Shown piece after piece: positions 51,103 to 62,640 of a stretch of DNA of 64,000 bases (the stretch's first letter is position 1; every line of letters begins with the position of its first letter). The stretch is from Lethocerus indicus. Lineage: Eukaryota; Arthropoda; Insecta; Hemiptera; Belostomatidae. A program made the position numbers and the translations under genes. The notes beneath the pieces were generated by a model that saw nothing but the letters and a program-made list of their open reading frames with translations, made no database searches and was not told the origin of the DNA. The stretch spans positions 11,329,637 to 11,393,636 of the forward strand of contig JACDQD010000010.1 of NCBI GenBank assembly GCA_019843655.1, written 5' to 3'.

Positions 51103-53434
51103 GTAAGTACAAACGGTAAGAAAAATATGGCATTCGAGTTTACCGTGAAATCGTGCCACGTGAACCATGAACTGATTTTTGGACGTTTAATCGTTCTTAT
51201 TTTGCACGAATAACAGCACAGGCTACCTACAACCTCCTCATAACCTACAAGATACAATATTTTTTTAGAGGTTTGTTTCGGAGCTTGCGACAATGTTCCA
51301 ATCAATTTTTCGGTGTTTGGCCGGTGGTTGATGGTTCGTTTGACAATTTAGATATTTCGATTTCTCTCGGTAGGATAGGTGTGAATTTCGATGAGTCGGT
51401 TTACCCTCAAATGTTTATTGATTGTATTAGAAATTGATACAACGTCGTGATTGGGAAAGTTTCCAGGCACCTGAAGAGACAACGCCTGTCCGTCTCACGT
51501 GAGTATAAATGTTCTCAGAATATGCACGTCGAGGGTAGAGTTCTCTATGAGGAAAATTTTATTATCTAGGATAAATAATTGTACCGTTTGCAAACCTTCC
51601 GCCCGGGCGTAATTCCAGAAGCACGGGTCGAATAAAATCAGAAGGCAGGAACCCTAGTTTCCTCTAAAGGTGAGTTGAAGTGAAAGAGGGGTAAATTGCG
51701 GGGGCTCCAGAAATTGAATGGCAGGGAGTTTAGTGGGGTTTTGTCGAGTGGGGTGAAGTGGGATCAATGGGAGGGTTTGTTCTCCCACTCCGGCTCTCGC
51801 CCTTACCTTACACTTAGCCACCCTTAAGCGGCTGTCCAAATTACCCTCGGGCCCAAATGAACTTCGCAGCCCTTGGAGGGGGGGAGGGGTGCGCATCTGG
51901 TTAAAATCACTGCGTTTTATTTCAAACCCGGACGTCCGAAAACAATTTTTTTAATGGTGCTCCTTCATGTCCTTTTTAATGTCGAGGTCACCTTTAGAAC
52001 TCATTAAGGTTTTGAAGTTTTTTTAATAAAACGATGATTAATAAAGCATCATTCTTAATTTGTGTGTCATTCCACCTACATTGTTCTCGAGCAGTTTATT
52101 ATTAGCATTTGAAATTTGCAATTAAAGGAAAATTAGGCCCGAATATGTAGCCGAATATTTAAAAATTTATATTTGGTGCATTAAACGAGAGCAGGTCGTA
52201 AACACCAGTGTACTCATTAGAATTAGGTTCGGTAGTGTGTTCAATACATTATATAATCACATAAAATTAAAATGAAACAGTTTTTTAGTTATTTTGTAAC
52301 AATTTTAGTTATTTGATATACTTATTAAAAGATTAATTGATATCAAAACCAGTGCTAATTCATTCCAGTTTAAAAGGCTTTTACGTTTTCCTCTCAGATC
52401 AATCTAAACCAAGTCAATAGCTCCGGAAGGGTCAGGTATGTGTAGGCCATATGCTAATATTTAACTTGTTCGGCCCGGACCCGATAGTGTCACTATTGAC
52501 GCTCGCTCAACTAAACCGTAGGAGATTATTGATGGGCCACAATTATGAATTTAGCAAATTGAACAGATGGGCTAACGGGCCAAGGCAAATAAGCGCAGGG
52601 TAAATAAGTCGCCGCCCGACCCGAGGGAGATAACCGAGCTAACTCCCTTCAGGCACTTCTCGCTCCCTCCGTGTTATCCCGAAAATGGGTGTCGCAATCA
52701 AATAAAATAATACGATCTTTCCGCATTATTCCTGTTTATTTAAAGGTCATATCATTACTCGAAATATACTGAATGAAATGGAACACTGTTCAATCCAGTG
52801 CGTTTAGAACCTATTCATTGGCCCTCTTTGAATAAAATACTGTTTGATCATTAAAGAACCCGTTCTCAAATTATTTCACACAAATGCGAGGTTTGGAGGC
52901 AAGATCGTCGTCGCGTCCGAGACCAGGGTTAATAATAATAATAATATTAGAAAAAAACTGCAAGTTTAAAGCATATAGTATGCTTAGATCGCTAACATAT
53001 ATGGAAAAAATAGAAAGCCTTGTGAAATACCATACCTCTTGATAAACACGACGTTACCTTCAGAAACGTTAGTTGAAATAGACAATAGCTTTAGTTTTTG
53101 TATTCTGTCGTTTACTGATAATTGAATTATCCTAACTCGGATTGTCAATTTCAATAATGAATCGACTATCATTTATAGTCGGCCTCTACGTACATGCGGT
53201 GTCCTCGAGGGTTTGGAATTATTTCACGTGCAGAATTTGCTGGATACAGTTTAACTTGAGACCGAAGAGCAGAGGAAACGGCGCCAGGAATAAAATATTC
53301 AATAGTTTCATACACGTTGCCGAATTCCATTCGTAAATCACACTTTTATACGTTTTTCCTGTTTATTATAATATTTCTTTAGGGTGGGGTCGCGTAGGCC
53401 TAGAGTTTTCGAAATAGCGTGATGTCTCTTGTAG
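51103..53434 (+). other. Candidate intron 1 of the plus-strand gene
   Basis: Contains a GC-richer block at about 51600-51900 and another at 52480-52690, which has TAAT-type sites and ATAGTG-t-CACTAT. A 32-base stretch at 51467-51498 has ideal splice sites but a stop in the required phase. A short (TAA) run lies at 52930-52946. Otherwise AT-rich. Confidence 0.4.
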
Positions 53435-53530
53435 GGGAAGCGGCTCAGGGCCGGGACATAGTTGTACTGGACCCCGAAGGAGGTTTGGACGATTTCGGAG
53501 CTCCGCAGCAAGGCCGATCAGATAAGGGTG
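53435..53530 (+). CDS. Unrecognised plus-strand gene, candidate exon 2
   Basis: This exon begins after the acceptor tgatgtctcttgtag and ends at the consensus donor gtaagtgg. Entered with the base carried from exon 1, it reads R then EAAQGRDIVVLDPEGGLDDF and continues to ...GRSDKG, with one base (G) left over. Only this frame is stop-free across the exon: one alternative stops at TAG within nine codons and the other at TAA near the end. The product is acidic and Gly-rich, with no domain I can name. The surrounding 400 bp are GC-rich and open in several frames, so frame openness alone is weak evidence; phase and splice sites carry the call. Confidence 0.5.
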
Positions 53531-55701
53531 GTAAGTGGACGAACTCGCCGGTACCAACACGTCCATATAAAACTGGCCGACCGCGGCCCTGGGCTAGGTA
53601 CCCGGCTCTGGGCAATCCTTGTTTCCGCCCTATCTGGACACTCATATTTTATACCCCCCGTTTCGCCTTTTTATTTTCGTTCGTTTTCGGTCTACATTTG
53701 GATTCGAAGGCCCCGAAAACTTCATTCGTAAATCTGCCCCCTGTCCCCCTACGTCTTAATGGACAGCGGACCGAGATAAATTAAATCAGTCCTTGGCCTC
53801 TACACCGCCCCCAAAGATATCGGAATCATAAAATTCGAATTCGGGCGTGTTTTAAATTTTAAAACAAAGTACCAGTCAATATGTATCCCGATAACAGTTA
53901 TCTGTTCAATTTGATATATCTAGAACTTTGAAAGAATAAATTCATCAGGAAACCTTAGATCGCCGCATAAATGTGCAATTTCCTCGCTTTATTTCTCTTA
54001 GTATTTCTGAACTTTGTAATGCCAGATATTTAGATGCGTTAGATTGTGACCTCCCGTTGAAGTAGCGTTCGGTAGGAAACAATAAATGAATGAGTTTAAA
54101 GACTGTCGGTTGTCTAGATCCGGGGGACGGGTCAGATTACCCGGGTCTTCATGTGTCGGCTGCCAAACAATGGTGATCCCATCCGTCGGGACCTATCACG
54201 ACTCAAGTCCGAAACTACCTCCTCAACTATTGTCCGACAGTTTAATCATTCAAAGACGACTCCTATTAATTTTCTTTCTTTTATTTATAGTTTTTTTTTC
54301 TTCAGTTTTGTTGTTTAATGTCGTGATCGGAGAACAATGACAAGCCCTACGACGGGCATTCGAGTTTGGAAAGTCTATATGACGTTCTCGGAATAATTGT
54401 TGCTGTTAAGAGATATGAAATTACTGACTATTCCTTCCGTCAGCTGTAGTTTTCATCTGGAAAGATATTGCCGGGAACCTCTAAACTACTCGTAAATTAT
54501 ATTAGATCGGTTAATGCAATGAATTCATTTTGTCAATTTAGTATATCGAAAATACATTATTAATTCTGCTCACACTGCCGTATTCGGACAGTTAATTCTG
54601 CGTACTATAAATTCCATAACCCGGACAATTAGGGCAACGGATATACGCGGGAGTCATGCAAACGCCTTGATTCATGCATTGCTCAATTCGCCATCCCTCT
54701 CAATATTCAAAATTCATCGCTTGAGTGTACTGTGATAAAAATTCATATTTTCTTGAAAAGGAAAATGTAAATCTCGGCTTTATCCGGCCGCAATGGAATA
54801 GTTTTTCTGGGCCCATCCAATAAATGCCGGCATTTTTTTAATCATAACCCGCACGCTACCGTCGGTCCCCCTTCCCACCCCTTGGACCTCTCTCTTCTTA
54901 TTAACCCGATACCGTGTAATTACAGGTCGGGGCACCGTCAAGGCAGAAAAAGGAGGTGGGTGGGGGGGGGGTTGGGAGGGCTATACTCAAACCATGTAAT
55001 TCAATTTCGGGATCGTGCGCTGAATGGGTAATTCTCGCCACCGGCAGCGGCTTCTGTCGCGCTGTATCCAACAATTTCCGGCGGACTTCCTCAAACAAAA
55101 AAAAACCTATAAACCGTTCCTGAATTCGAAGAGAGATCGGGTTAGACAAAAACGTTCGTTATTTTCATTATTTTTGTAATAAAACTGCCTGCATAAATTG
55201 ATATGTTTAGTGATTTGTCCAAGTGTAGGAACACTCATAAAATAAAGCGTGAGATAAGTCCCTGGAAATGGAATGAAGCTTGGAAGGTTGTGAGCTCGCC
55301 TTTAAACTTACCCAATAATGGCAAGTTTGACTGTGAAATAAGTGAATTTCAATTAAGTCCTGGCACACCGGGACGGATTTAAATTTAAATCGTCCACATC
55401 GCTTGTCTTTGAAGGGAACGATCCCAATATCAGAAGAATTTTATGTGTTCACTGTGCCCCGTCATTCAGAACTGGGCTATTGGGCAGATAACGATAAATT
55501 ACACGGGCGAGATTCGGCTCTCAGATTTGATGCCTCCGACTCCCGTTCCAGAATCGGAATCACCGAAATTTAGAACCCCCTCTGGGCTGAGGTCTTAATT
55601 AAAACAAACGGCCATTTAATTTATCCGATTCCGATAAGGAAATTTATCTGTAGCCCGGGCCGAGCAGTGTGGGAGTGAGGATAGAGGGAGGGCGTCTACA
55701 G

Positions 55702-55734
55702 GTGGTTCTTCTCCGGAGGATAAATTCCGAGCGG
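55702..55734 (+). CDS. Unrecognised plus-strand gene, possible 33-base micro-exon 3
   Basis: It lies between the acceptor ggcgtctacag and the donor gtaaag. In phase 1 it reads G then GSSPEDKFRA with one base left over. Its length is a multiple of three and both ends are phase 1, so exons 2 and 4 join in frame with or without it. That makes it optional, and it may be alternative or absent. The donor is weaker than the others. Confidence 0.3.
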
Positions 55735-56174
55735 GTAAAGTACTCCGTTTTTAATTAGGCCCGTGGGGACCGAGAGAGAGAGAGAGGGTGGGAGGGAGGG
55801 AGGCCGGCTCTCCTTGTCCTCCCGTTAATGGGCGATCCATGGAACCAGTATTTAAGGGAACAAGGCTCGTCGGGGGGATAGAGAGCGTCTCTACGGGATT
55901 TTTATTCTCTTTTCTTTTTTTTTGTATCCACCGTATTGTTTTTGTTTTTCCTACGGAGACAGACACAGTGCCGGGGTCCCGGGCCGTCCGCCCTGTGTCC
56001 GTGTACCGAACAATAGGGGAGAGCGAGTGGGACGCCCGTGATGGATAGTGGCCCCCCTCCCTCTCTAATGCTAATCGAATAATCGTGTTCCTTGCCGGCC
56101 TATTAACCGCCGCGCGCCTCAGGTGTCTCTGTCTCCTCCCTCGCCCTCTCTATCGTTCCCATCGTTCCCTATCG

Positions 56175-56176
<2 letters not shown>

Positions 56177-56217
<41 letters not shown>
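56177..56217. repeat. (CT)n microsatellite, 41 bases
   Basis: Uninterrupted CT dinucleotides. Read on the opposite strand it is a GAGAG array, the binding sequence of GAGA-factor type proteins. It lies in a GC-rich island about 390 bp before candidate exon 4. Confidence 0.95.
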
Positions 56218-56219
<2 letters not shown>

Positions 56220-56520
56220 CCTCGCTCTGGGCCGGAGGAAGTTCCACCGGAGGGAGCCCGGAGAGGATGTACATAAACGGTCTCGGTTCACCGCCCGAGC
56301 AGTAAATTTATTAGCGCGGTCGGGCAGGGGAGAAATCAGTGATCGTGAAATGATTCGGTGCAAATCAATTCGGGAAAACATAATGACTCGGGTTTTAGCA
56401 CTGGAACGCGGCCGCATTTCCGATCAGGGATCCTGAACTTGTCGCTTTTGTTCTTTTATTTGTCTCTTGTCGAAGTTATTCCGAAGCTTCAAATCACTGA
56501 TTTGTTGGCTAACAATGGCG

Positions 56521-56545
56521 GGCTTCTCGCCATCTTCAGTAGCGT
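56521..56545. repeat. Fragment of the palindromic element family
   Basis: GCCATCTTCAGTAGCG at 56529-56544 is identical to the inner module of the 27.8-kb element (27851-27866), and the preceding GGCTTCTC matches the fragment at 34.3 kb in reverse complement. It is a short partial copy without arms, about 65 bp upstream of candidate exon 4 of the plus-strand gene. Confidence 0.45.
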
Positions 56546-56609
56546 TGGTTGCTGGTAGGGCGCGCCAGAAATTTACCCATCCTACTGATGATACTCTATA
56601 CTTTCGCAG

Positions 56610-56656
56610 GCAGTGAAATTCTATTTAATACTGCCACAATATCAACCCCTTTCGAC
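56610..56656 (+). CDS. Unrecognised plus-strand gene, candidate exon 4
   Basis: A strong acceptor (tctatactttcgcag) opens a 47-base exon. Entered with G from the preceding exon it reads G then SEILFNTATISTPFD, and ends exactly at a codon boundary at the donor gtatgt. Phase in (1) and phase out (0) match exon 2 or 3 upstream and exon 5 downstream. It follows a short repeat fragment at 56521-56545 and the CT microsatellite at 56177-56217. Confidence 0.45.
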
Positions 56657-58900
56657 GTATGTGGAAATTTGTCTTGCATCGGAAAATTATTATGTGTCCG
56701 AAGTTATAATGTGACCTGTCGTCATCCGTTATTATTTGTATCAAAATAATTTTATGTTACGTTATCGTACTCTTATTGTAAAAATATTTACGCTGTACAC
56801 ATATCTAAGTTTGTCTTGGAGTTGCGGGTGTGATAGAATAGAAGGGGCCGAGAGGCTAATAGCCTTTTTTTATATTTAAACACGGCCATAAAATTGAAGC
56901 CCTAAGTACAACATCCATAAATTCCGTGCTAGAAATGTCGCTAGATCCCGATAACGGAATTAGGAGCTCATTATACAAGATGGGGGTCAGATTAAATTTC
57001 GAATAATCGGTCCGGGACGTTCGGATTTGTTAGGTAGGGGGTCGGGGCCGATACGCGGTTTTGGCAACGGGTCGCCGAGGCGGCCCAAAAAAGGGTTAAA
57101 GGGAAGATACCAATAAATTTCCATTCGACACAATTACGAATTTGTGTACAGTAAACAAAAGAAAAAGAGAGAGAGGGAGAGAGGGTCGGGGCGGAGAGGG
57201 AGAGAGTGAGAAGGCCCGGGCATAATTCAGCGGCCCCACGGCCCTCTGTGTTCCCGACTGGAAACACAGCCGTACCATTATCGAAAGCGAAAATAACTTA
57301 GTGGCAGAAAAGAAAGACGGAGCGAGCCGGGGATTGAGGGGGGTGGAAATCAAGGGAGTCAGCGAGAGGGGAAGAGTGGAACAAGAGCCGAACCAGAACT
57401 GAGCCGACGACAAATAAAATGTCCTTCCTTAAAAGTACCAACCGGATTTCTTCTTTCGACCGTTCTCAGTGCCTTTGGCCGCGTCGCCCAATTAGATTTT
57501 ATAATCGCTAGTTATCGGCCTCCAGTTATGTTCTTATGTTGGCGTTAGTTCGCTTACACGATGATCTCTGGGAGGAGTTTCGATTGGGAGCGAAATATCG
57601 TATTCCACATTTCGGATATTTAAATATAACTGTCTATTCCCAGTCAGACTGGTCAGTCGATAATTTTGGCCATATTCATTCGCCAATCCAACTTTTGGTT
57701 ACTCAGGGTTGAGTCCAACAGCCAATACTCTTCGGACTGCAGTAATCTTGCGGGAACTTTTTTACAATAAATTTCGGATTCGATGTGTATTTTATAGCGG
57801 CTTCTATCGCCCAAATCTTTAGAACACTCTGTCTTCAAAAACTTAACATAACACATGGCCTATTATTGGCTTCGTTACCCCAACATTCAATGAAAATGGC
57901 TAGTCCACTCTCCTAGGAATATTCACGTAATATTGAAATATTCTTCTGATATTTGAAGAATAGGTTTGGTTAATATCACAGGTTATTTGTCTTCCTTTGA
58001 TATCGAATAATTATTTCAAGAAAATTAAAATATCGAACTAGAATAAATATTTAATTTTAACCGATAAACCATGATCAAATATTAATGAGAAATCGGTGAA
58101 GGGAAAGTGTAACCGAAACGTCAGATTAATTCCATTTATGTGTAAATTCAGTTTTAGGTTAATCTTCCGCAATTACCCGGATTATTTACAGTCTAATTTC
58201 CTGTTAGCTTCCCTTAAATTCATCAGGATATTTATCTTCGTATTCTATCGTTCATAAAATGGGCAGTATTCGAGGAATATGTTTTTTTTTTTAGTTTCTA
58301 GACCAAGTATTTGCATGTTATCAGTCCCCGATCGAAAGTAAGAATAATTATAAGTTCCTGTTTCTGTTTTCATACGGTATTATACTAAGTAAACCGTTAT
58401 TTTTTACGGGCCATTTAGTAAATTGCACCTACCTCCCCTGAGACCCCATAACATGTAAAAGAAGAAATAAGAAATTTATTACGCATTGTTTCCTCCAGAT
58501 TTAATTATTTTTTACGTGCTATAAGAATCACCCATTTAAAGCCTAATTAAACTAATTTTATTGAAGGCTTTGTTAAAAATCGGTTGATGATGCCATTACA
58601 ATTTGTATACTCTGGGGTGGTCGAGCCAATAACCTCTAACGGAGAAGAATCCACCCTCTTTGTTGTATACAAAGAGTGTTGTTTCATTAACATAAGATAT
58701 TGGTCCTTTGGGAGTTAAAAATAATTCTGTATTTCGACCTCGGGAGAGAAAAGGAAACATACTTTTGAAAGTTAAATTTTGAAAATTAGCTTATTTAGTT
58801 ATAAGTATGATTTATAAGCGGAAATATGCAAGGGGATCCGGGCATTAGGCGGCAGAATAACGGACGTTTACAATTAACACAGAGGTTAATATTTTCACAG
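56657..58900 (+). other. Candidate intron 4 of the plus-strand gene
   Basis: A GC-rich, purine-rich island lies at about 57000-57420 with GA-rich runs (57166-57184). The rest is AT-rich. I see no further exon, though one that is phase 0 at both ends would not disturb the reading frame. Confidence 0.4.
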
Positions 58901-58993
58901 GAAATCAAATTAACATCTTTAGAGCTTTTGAGATTTTATCTCTCGAGACTTAACTACAAAGAGAACCGGAATGGGGTCCACATTATAGCTTCA
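58901..58993 (+). CDS. Unrecognised plus-strand gene, candidate exon 5 (helical segment)
   Basis: This 31-codon exon lies between the acceptor ttaatattttcacag and the donor gtgagt, phase 0 at both ends. It reads EIKLTSLELLRFYLSRLNYK and ends ...ENRNGVHIIAS. The other two frames contain stops. LTSLELLRFYLSRL is a likely amphipathic helix. Joined to exon 4 it gives ...ISTPFDEIKLTSLELLRF without interruption. I cannot assign a family. Of the plus-strand segments this one has the best combination of splice sites and protein-like sequence. Confidence 0.5.
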
Positions 58994-59493
58994 GTGAGTT
59001 ATTGCTAGGGGATATTGCTTAATGGCCTGAATTATAATGAGTATAAATTGTGAAAATTAATCAGAGAACTTAAGGGAGGAGATTAATTTTAATAGTGCGG
59101 TATCTCCGGATCTTATCTGATTTGCTATTTATCTGGTCTCGAATATTTTGCTTAGGTAAATGAAGAGTAAACGAGAGTAAGGATTGAATTGAACTTGGAA
59201 ATATAATTAAGTGAAATTATAATTTAATACAGTATCATTTATTTGTAGGAGTAAATAACAATCTAGAAGAACTAAAGCACAGTAATGTAATTTTTATCGA
59301 ATATTAATCACCAATGTGTTATCTGATTTATAAAAACCATTTGGTTTATGGTAGTGGTTGGTATGAAAATTAATTTGGTAAATAGAATATTATCGGTGTC
59401 GTGTTCTTTACTTATAATATTCTTGTCCTTTTACTTTCCTACCTTAATATATAGAGTAGGGCATGTGAACTGTACGATAGTTGAATATTCCAG

Positions 59494-59550
59494 GCGCGGG
59501 TCGGGCAGCTGGTGAAGGCGCCTGCATCGCCTCAGCCAGAGCCCCCATAG
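59494..59550 (+). CDS. Unrecognised plus-strand gene, possible terminal exon
   Basis: After the acceptor ttgaatattccag, a phase 0 frame reads ARVGQLVKAPASPQPEPP and ends at TAG (59548-59550). The GC content is high and the sequence is protein-like. Alternatives are a terminal exon at 59155 (acceptor attttgcttag, reading VNEE then stop) or a further exon at about 60480. No polyadenylation signal was assigned. If correct, the full product would be about 127 residues (116 without micro-exon 3). Confidence 0.33.
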   Translation, partial: ARVGQLVKAPASPQPEPP

Positions 59551-61799
59551 GCCCCCCTTCAAATATAACTAATAAGCCTTTCAATTCAACCGATATGGAA
59601 ACCGAATACGGAGCACAATGTGGGACGCTGAAAATTGCTCCGTATGAATTTCAACTAGTCGCGAACTAGACAACGGAGGGGACGTCCCGCAGTTGTCGGT
59701 CCGCGTACGTGATAACCGGCGCCCTTATGGCGCGTGATCGATTCGCCCATAGTTAATGGCGCTTTTACGGCTGGCCGGATGTGTACGGGATGAAGGGAAT
59801 ATGGATTAGGAGGAGGAGGCTTGCTGCAATGTTGCAAGGTTCAAGGTCCAAGAGAAGTCAAAACATGTTCATCGTGTTCATGGAGACGGAAGTTAAAATA
59901 TTTGAACGCTAAGAAGTAATTACTGTCCAATTCTTACTTGAGTCAACGTCACATCATATAATTAGTAACATTACTTTACTGAATCTCCAGTATGGCATAC
60001 TATCATAATGTGAACGTTTCATCATCCCATTTCTACCCAGGACCCACTTCAAACGTGCGTTGAGTACGTACAATCTCGAGGTAATAGGCATATTAGATCC
60101 CAAATCTCACATATTTTAATTATCTGTAAATTCGACGGAATTATTGTAAACAATCTCTTAATCTCAATTAGGTTTTCTGAGATGACGCTTGGATTCATAA
60201 CATGGAGTATTAATTTTGAGGAAACCTTTTACAAATCCGAGCCTGAAGGGCTTTTATATTGTGAACGCATTTATAATGTAAATGCATTTAAATCCGCAAT
60301 TAATAATGATTTTAGTCAGCGCTTAGTGTACTGATAATATTTTAAACGTGTAACGTCCCCCCCACTCTGCTATCCGGGACCCATTTTTAGAGAGTCTGAG
60401 CGCAAAAACACATAATTGATATCAGGCCTTAATTGATATCGTATGTAATTCGAGAATTTGGCACTAATTGAAATTATCAGCGCCCAACTAATGCGAAACC
60501 GGTGTCGCTACACCGGTAACAATTTTTGTTCATATCCGCGCGGAAAGAGGTTATCAAATAAAAAAGAACTGGGAAGCGCCCTGGACAGATTACACCGAAA
60601 AAGGTGGAGGGGGAGGGAGGGGGCGGTAATTAAACGGGCTTTCGGATTAATTATTGCGGACATCGGAGGGAGACCACCCTTGGGGGTGGTGGTAGATAGG
60701 TGCCGGACAGCCACCCGAGCTCCCGATTATCCGAACATTATGCAACCGGCTAATAAACATCGTCGTTCGTCGCCGCAGCGTAGAAGCACAGTTTTTTTGC
60801 TCGAAAATATTCATATATAAACGTTCATATAAAGTTTTCTATAATCGGTCTTGTTAAACGCAATAGATACTTCCACGTTTCATATACCATTTGAATAGGG
60901 GGAAGGTACGCTACATGACCGGGCTATTGGTCCGCTTAGGGTAGGCTTGACTAATTCGTCAATATTTCATTCGCGGGTTTATCATCGAGTAACTGATTAT
61001 TTACCCTCAACAGTTGACAGTAGAATTCCACGGTTCTATCGATTCGGAAAGTGCTTTTCCCCTGCCGGACGCATGCAATTAGGTGGGTTTTAACGAACGG
61101 TGATAATCACAGTTGTGGTCGGAGGTCTGGCGTTATTATCGGGGCACCGGATCGTTGCAATAAACATGAATAATTGTTGTATAAATTCTTTTCGAGTGAA
61201 AACTATGCGCGTGCATGCAAATAGACCGTTCATAATCTTTTTCAAATTGTTAAACCCCCTCCCCCTTCCATCGTTCCGGCGGCATTATCTCGCATTAGCC
61301 TGAAGAATGGTTACAATAAATAAAGCTGAGGCTTGAAACGGCGATAACCACCGCGTTCGAAAAAAGCGCCGCGTACGCGTAAGAAAAATAAAAAAAAATA
61401 TTCACAGTTTCCGATAGTGTTTAAATTTATTTTTTCCTGATCTTAACGAATACGAAGCGTTAACCCTGGTAGACATTGAGATAAAATATATGAATAAATT
61501 GTGAACGGTCTATTTTTTCAACGAATATATCCGTGTAATATCTCTAGCGAAGGGATTTATTTAATTAGGCGTTTTATTTGGATATGAAATGTATATAATT
61601 CCGTTATAATTACGAAGTTATTATAATTACGTTACGTTATATAATTCAAACGTTTAACTATATAAAAGAGTCCCTTCAACCCCAGTCGATAATTCAAACC
61701 TTCATAATCTCGCGTTTAAGTCATCATTTCCTGGGGTTAACCCCTGCCAACACATACGCCTACTGCCAATACATACAGAAACACGTATGTAATCCTATC
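59551..61799. other. No gene recognised
   Basis: Mixed AT-rich sequence with CG-rich blocks at 59660-59840 and 60490-60780. The 120-codon plus frame at 60458-60820 has no domain and overlaps an equally open minus frame, so it is not called. Confidence 0.45.
60498..60517. promoter_or_regulatory. ACCGGTGT/ACACCGGT inverted repeat
   Basis: Perfect 8-bp arms (60498-60505 and 60510-60517) with a 4-base spacer CGCT. The left arm in context, AACCGGTG, is one base from the Grainyhead-type site AACCGGTT. It sits in a GC-rich block (60490-60780). Protein binding is inference. Confidence 0.3.
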
Positions 61800-62085
61800 G
61801 GATTCAGAGAGAGGGCCACCTTTTCGCCCCAATATACTCAGCTTATAGAGGGGGGAGTCCTTCCTCGAAAAGAGGTTCTATCCCGGTACCTCGGAGCCTG
61901 ACCGAAAGAAATCTCACATTTCCGCAAACCGCCATAAATACATTGCGGAGTTGATGGGGGGGAGGGGGCGATCTGTAAGATAGCGGAGACCGCCGCCGGA
62001 GGATGTTCCCGGGGACGTGTAAATAGCCGGGAAAGGGCGAAGATCCGGGGCGGGAACGTTGCCAAGGGGGTGCGGGGAGAGCCAG

Positions 62086-62128
<43 letters not shown>

Positions 62129-62640
62129 AGAGAGAGAGAGAGAGAGAGGGCGAGAGGGGGGATCCCCGTGGGCGGAACCAATTCATCGGGGCACCGAGTA
62201 AGGACCACACCCCCGACACGGTACCAATCAGCCGAAAAGCACCGCCGGCTCCCCCTCCCCTACCCCATCCCGTCTTTCCCCCCCTTCGCGCTATCACTCC
62301 CCGCAACGCTCTGAATATAAACTGAGCCAATTCTGCCCCTGTCCCGGGCCCGGCCGGCTGATATATGGTGGCGGCCCTCTCCCCATCCCCGCCCCGCCCC
62401 GCCCCCGGCCGCCGACAACAACCACCCAATCTGCCTCCCGATCCCCCGCCCCGCCACCGCCACCGCCCCCAACCCCGCAGACCGCACACAACTGTTAATG
62501 TGTGCGGTGGCGGTCCCCCCCCTACCCCCAGCTATAGCCGCATCGCTTCCACTATTCCACGGTGTTAACTTATACTGGTTTAAGACCTCTGTCCCCCGCC
62601 CCTACCGCACCGCTCTATGAGACTGTCGGGACACGTTAAT
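61800..62640. promoter_or_regulatory. Strongly GC-rich island with GA repeat, quadruplex motif and hairpin
   Basis: The island contains the GA repeat (62089-62149), C runs at 62381-62384, 62387-62390, 62392-62395, 62397-62400 and 62402-62406 (loops AT, G, G, G), and a perfect 10-bp stem ACCGCACACA / TGTGTGCGGT (62481-62490 and 62499-62508, 8-base loop). On the minus strand the C runs read as overlapping GGGGCGGGG boxes (Sp1/KLF type) and form a textbook G-quadruplex motif. It could be a promoter or regulatory island of an unseen gene; no start codon with splice context was found. Confidence 0.35.
62089..62149. repeat. (GA)n microsatellite, interrupted once
   Basis: GA dinucleotides at 62089-62123 and 62128-62148 with a GGGAG interruption. 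It lies next to a strongly GC-rich island. The long minus-strand frame across it (61914-62489) is a by-product of the repeat and low stop density. Confidence 0.95.

Larger units (their letters stand above)
53531..56609 (+). other. Candidate intron(s) between exons 2 and 4 of the plus-strand gene
   Basis: Includes GC-rich islands at about 54780-55120 (10-base G run at 54962-54971) and 55480-56330, a GA run at 55772-55787 and the CT microsatellite at 56177-56217. An 84-codon plus frame at 54086-54340 ends in a hydrophobic stretch but has no splice or family support and is not called. Confidence 0.4.

Noticed and set aside
51467..51498. 32-base plus-strand stretch between an ideal acceptor and gtgagt donor
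   Set aside because: In the phase delivered by exon 1 it reads a stop (AGC ACC TGA), and exon 2 at 53435 fits without it.
61914..62489. 191-codon minus-strand frame
   Set aside because: It consists of Gly/Arg and Leu/Ser runs created by the GA repeat and a GC-rich island with few stops. No domain and no splice context.
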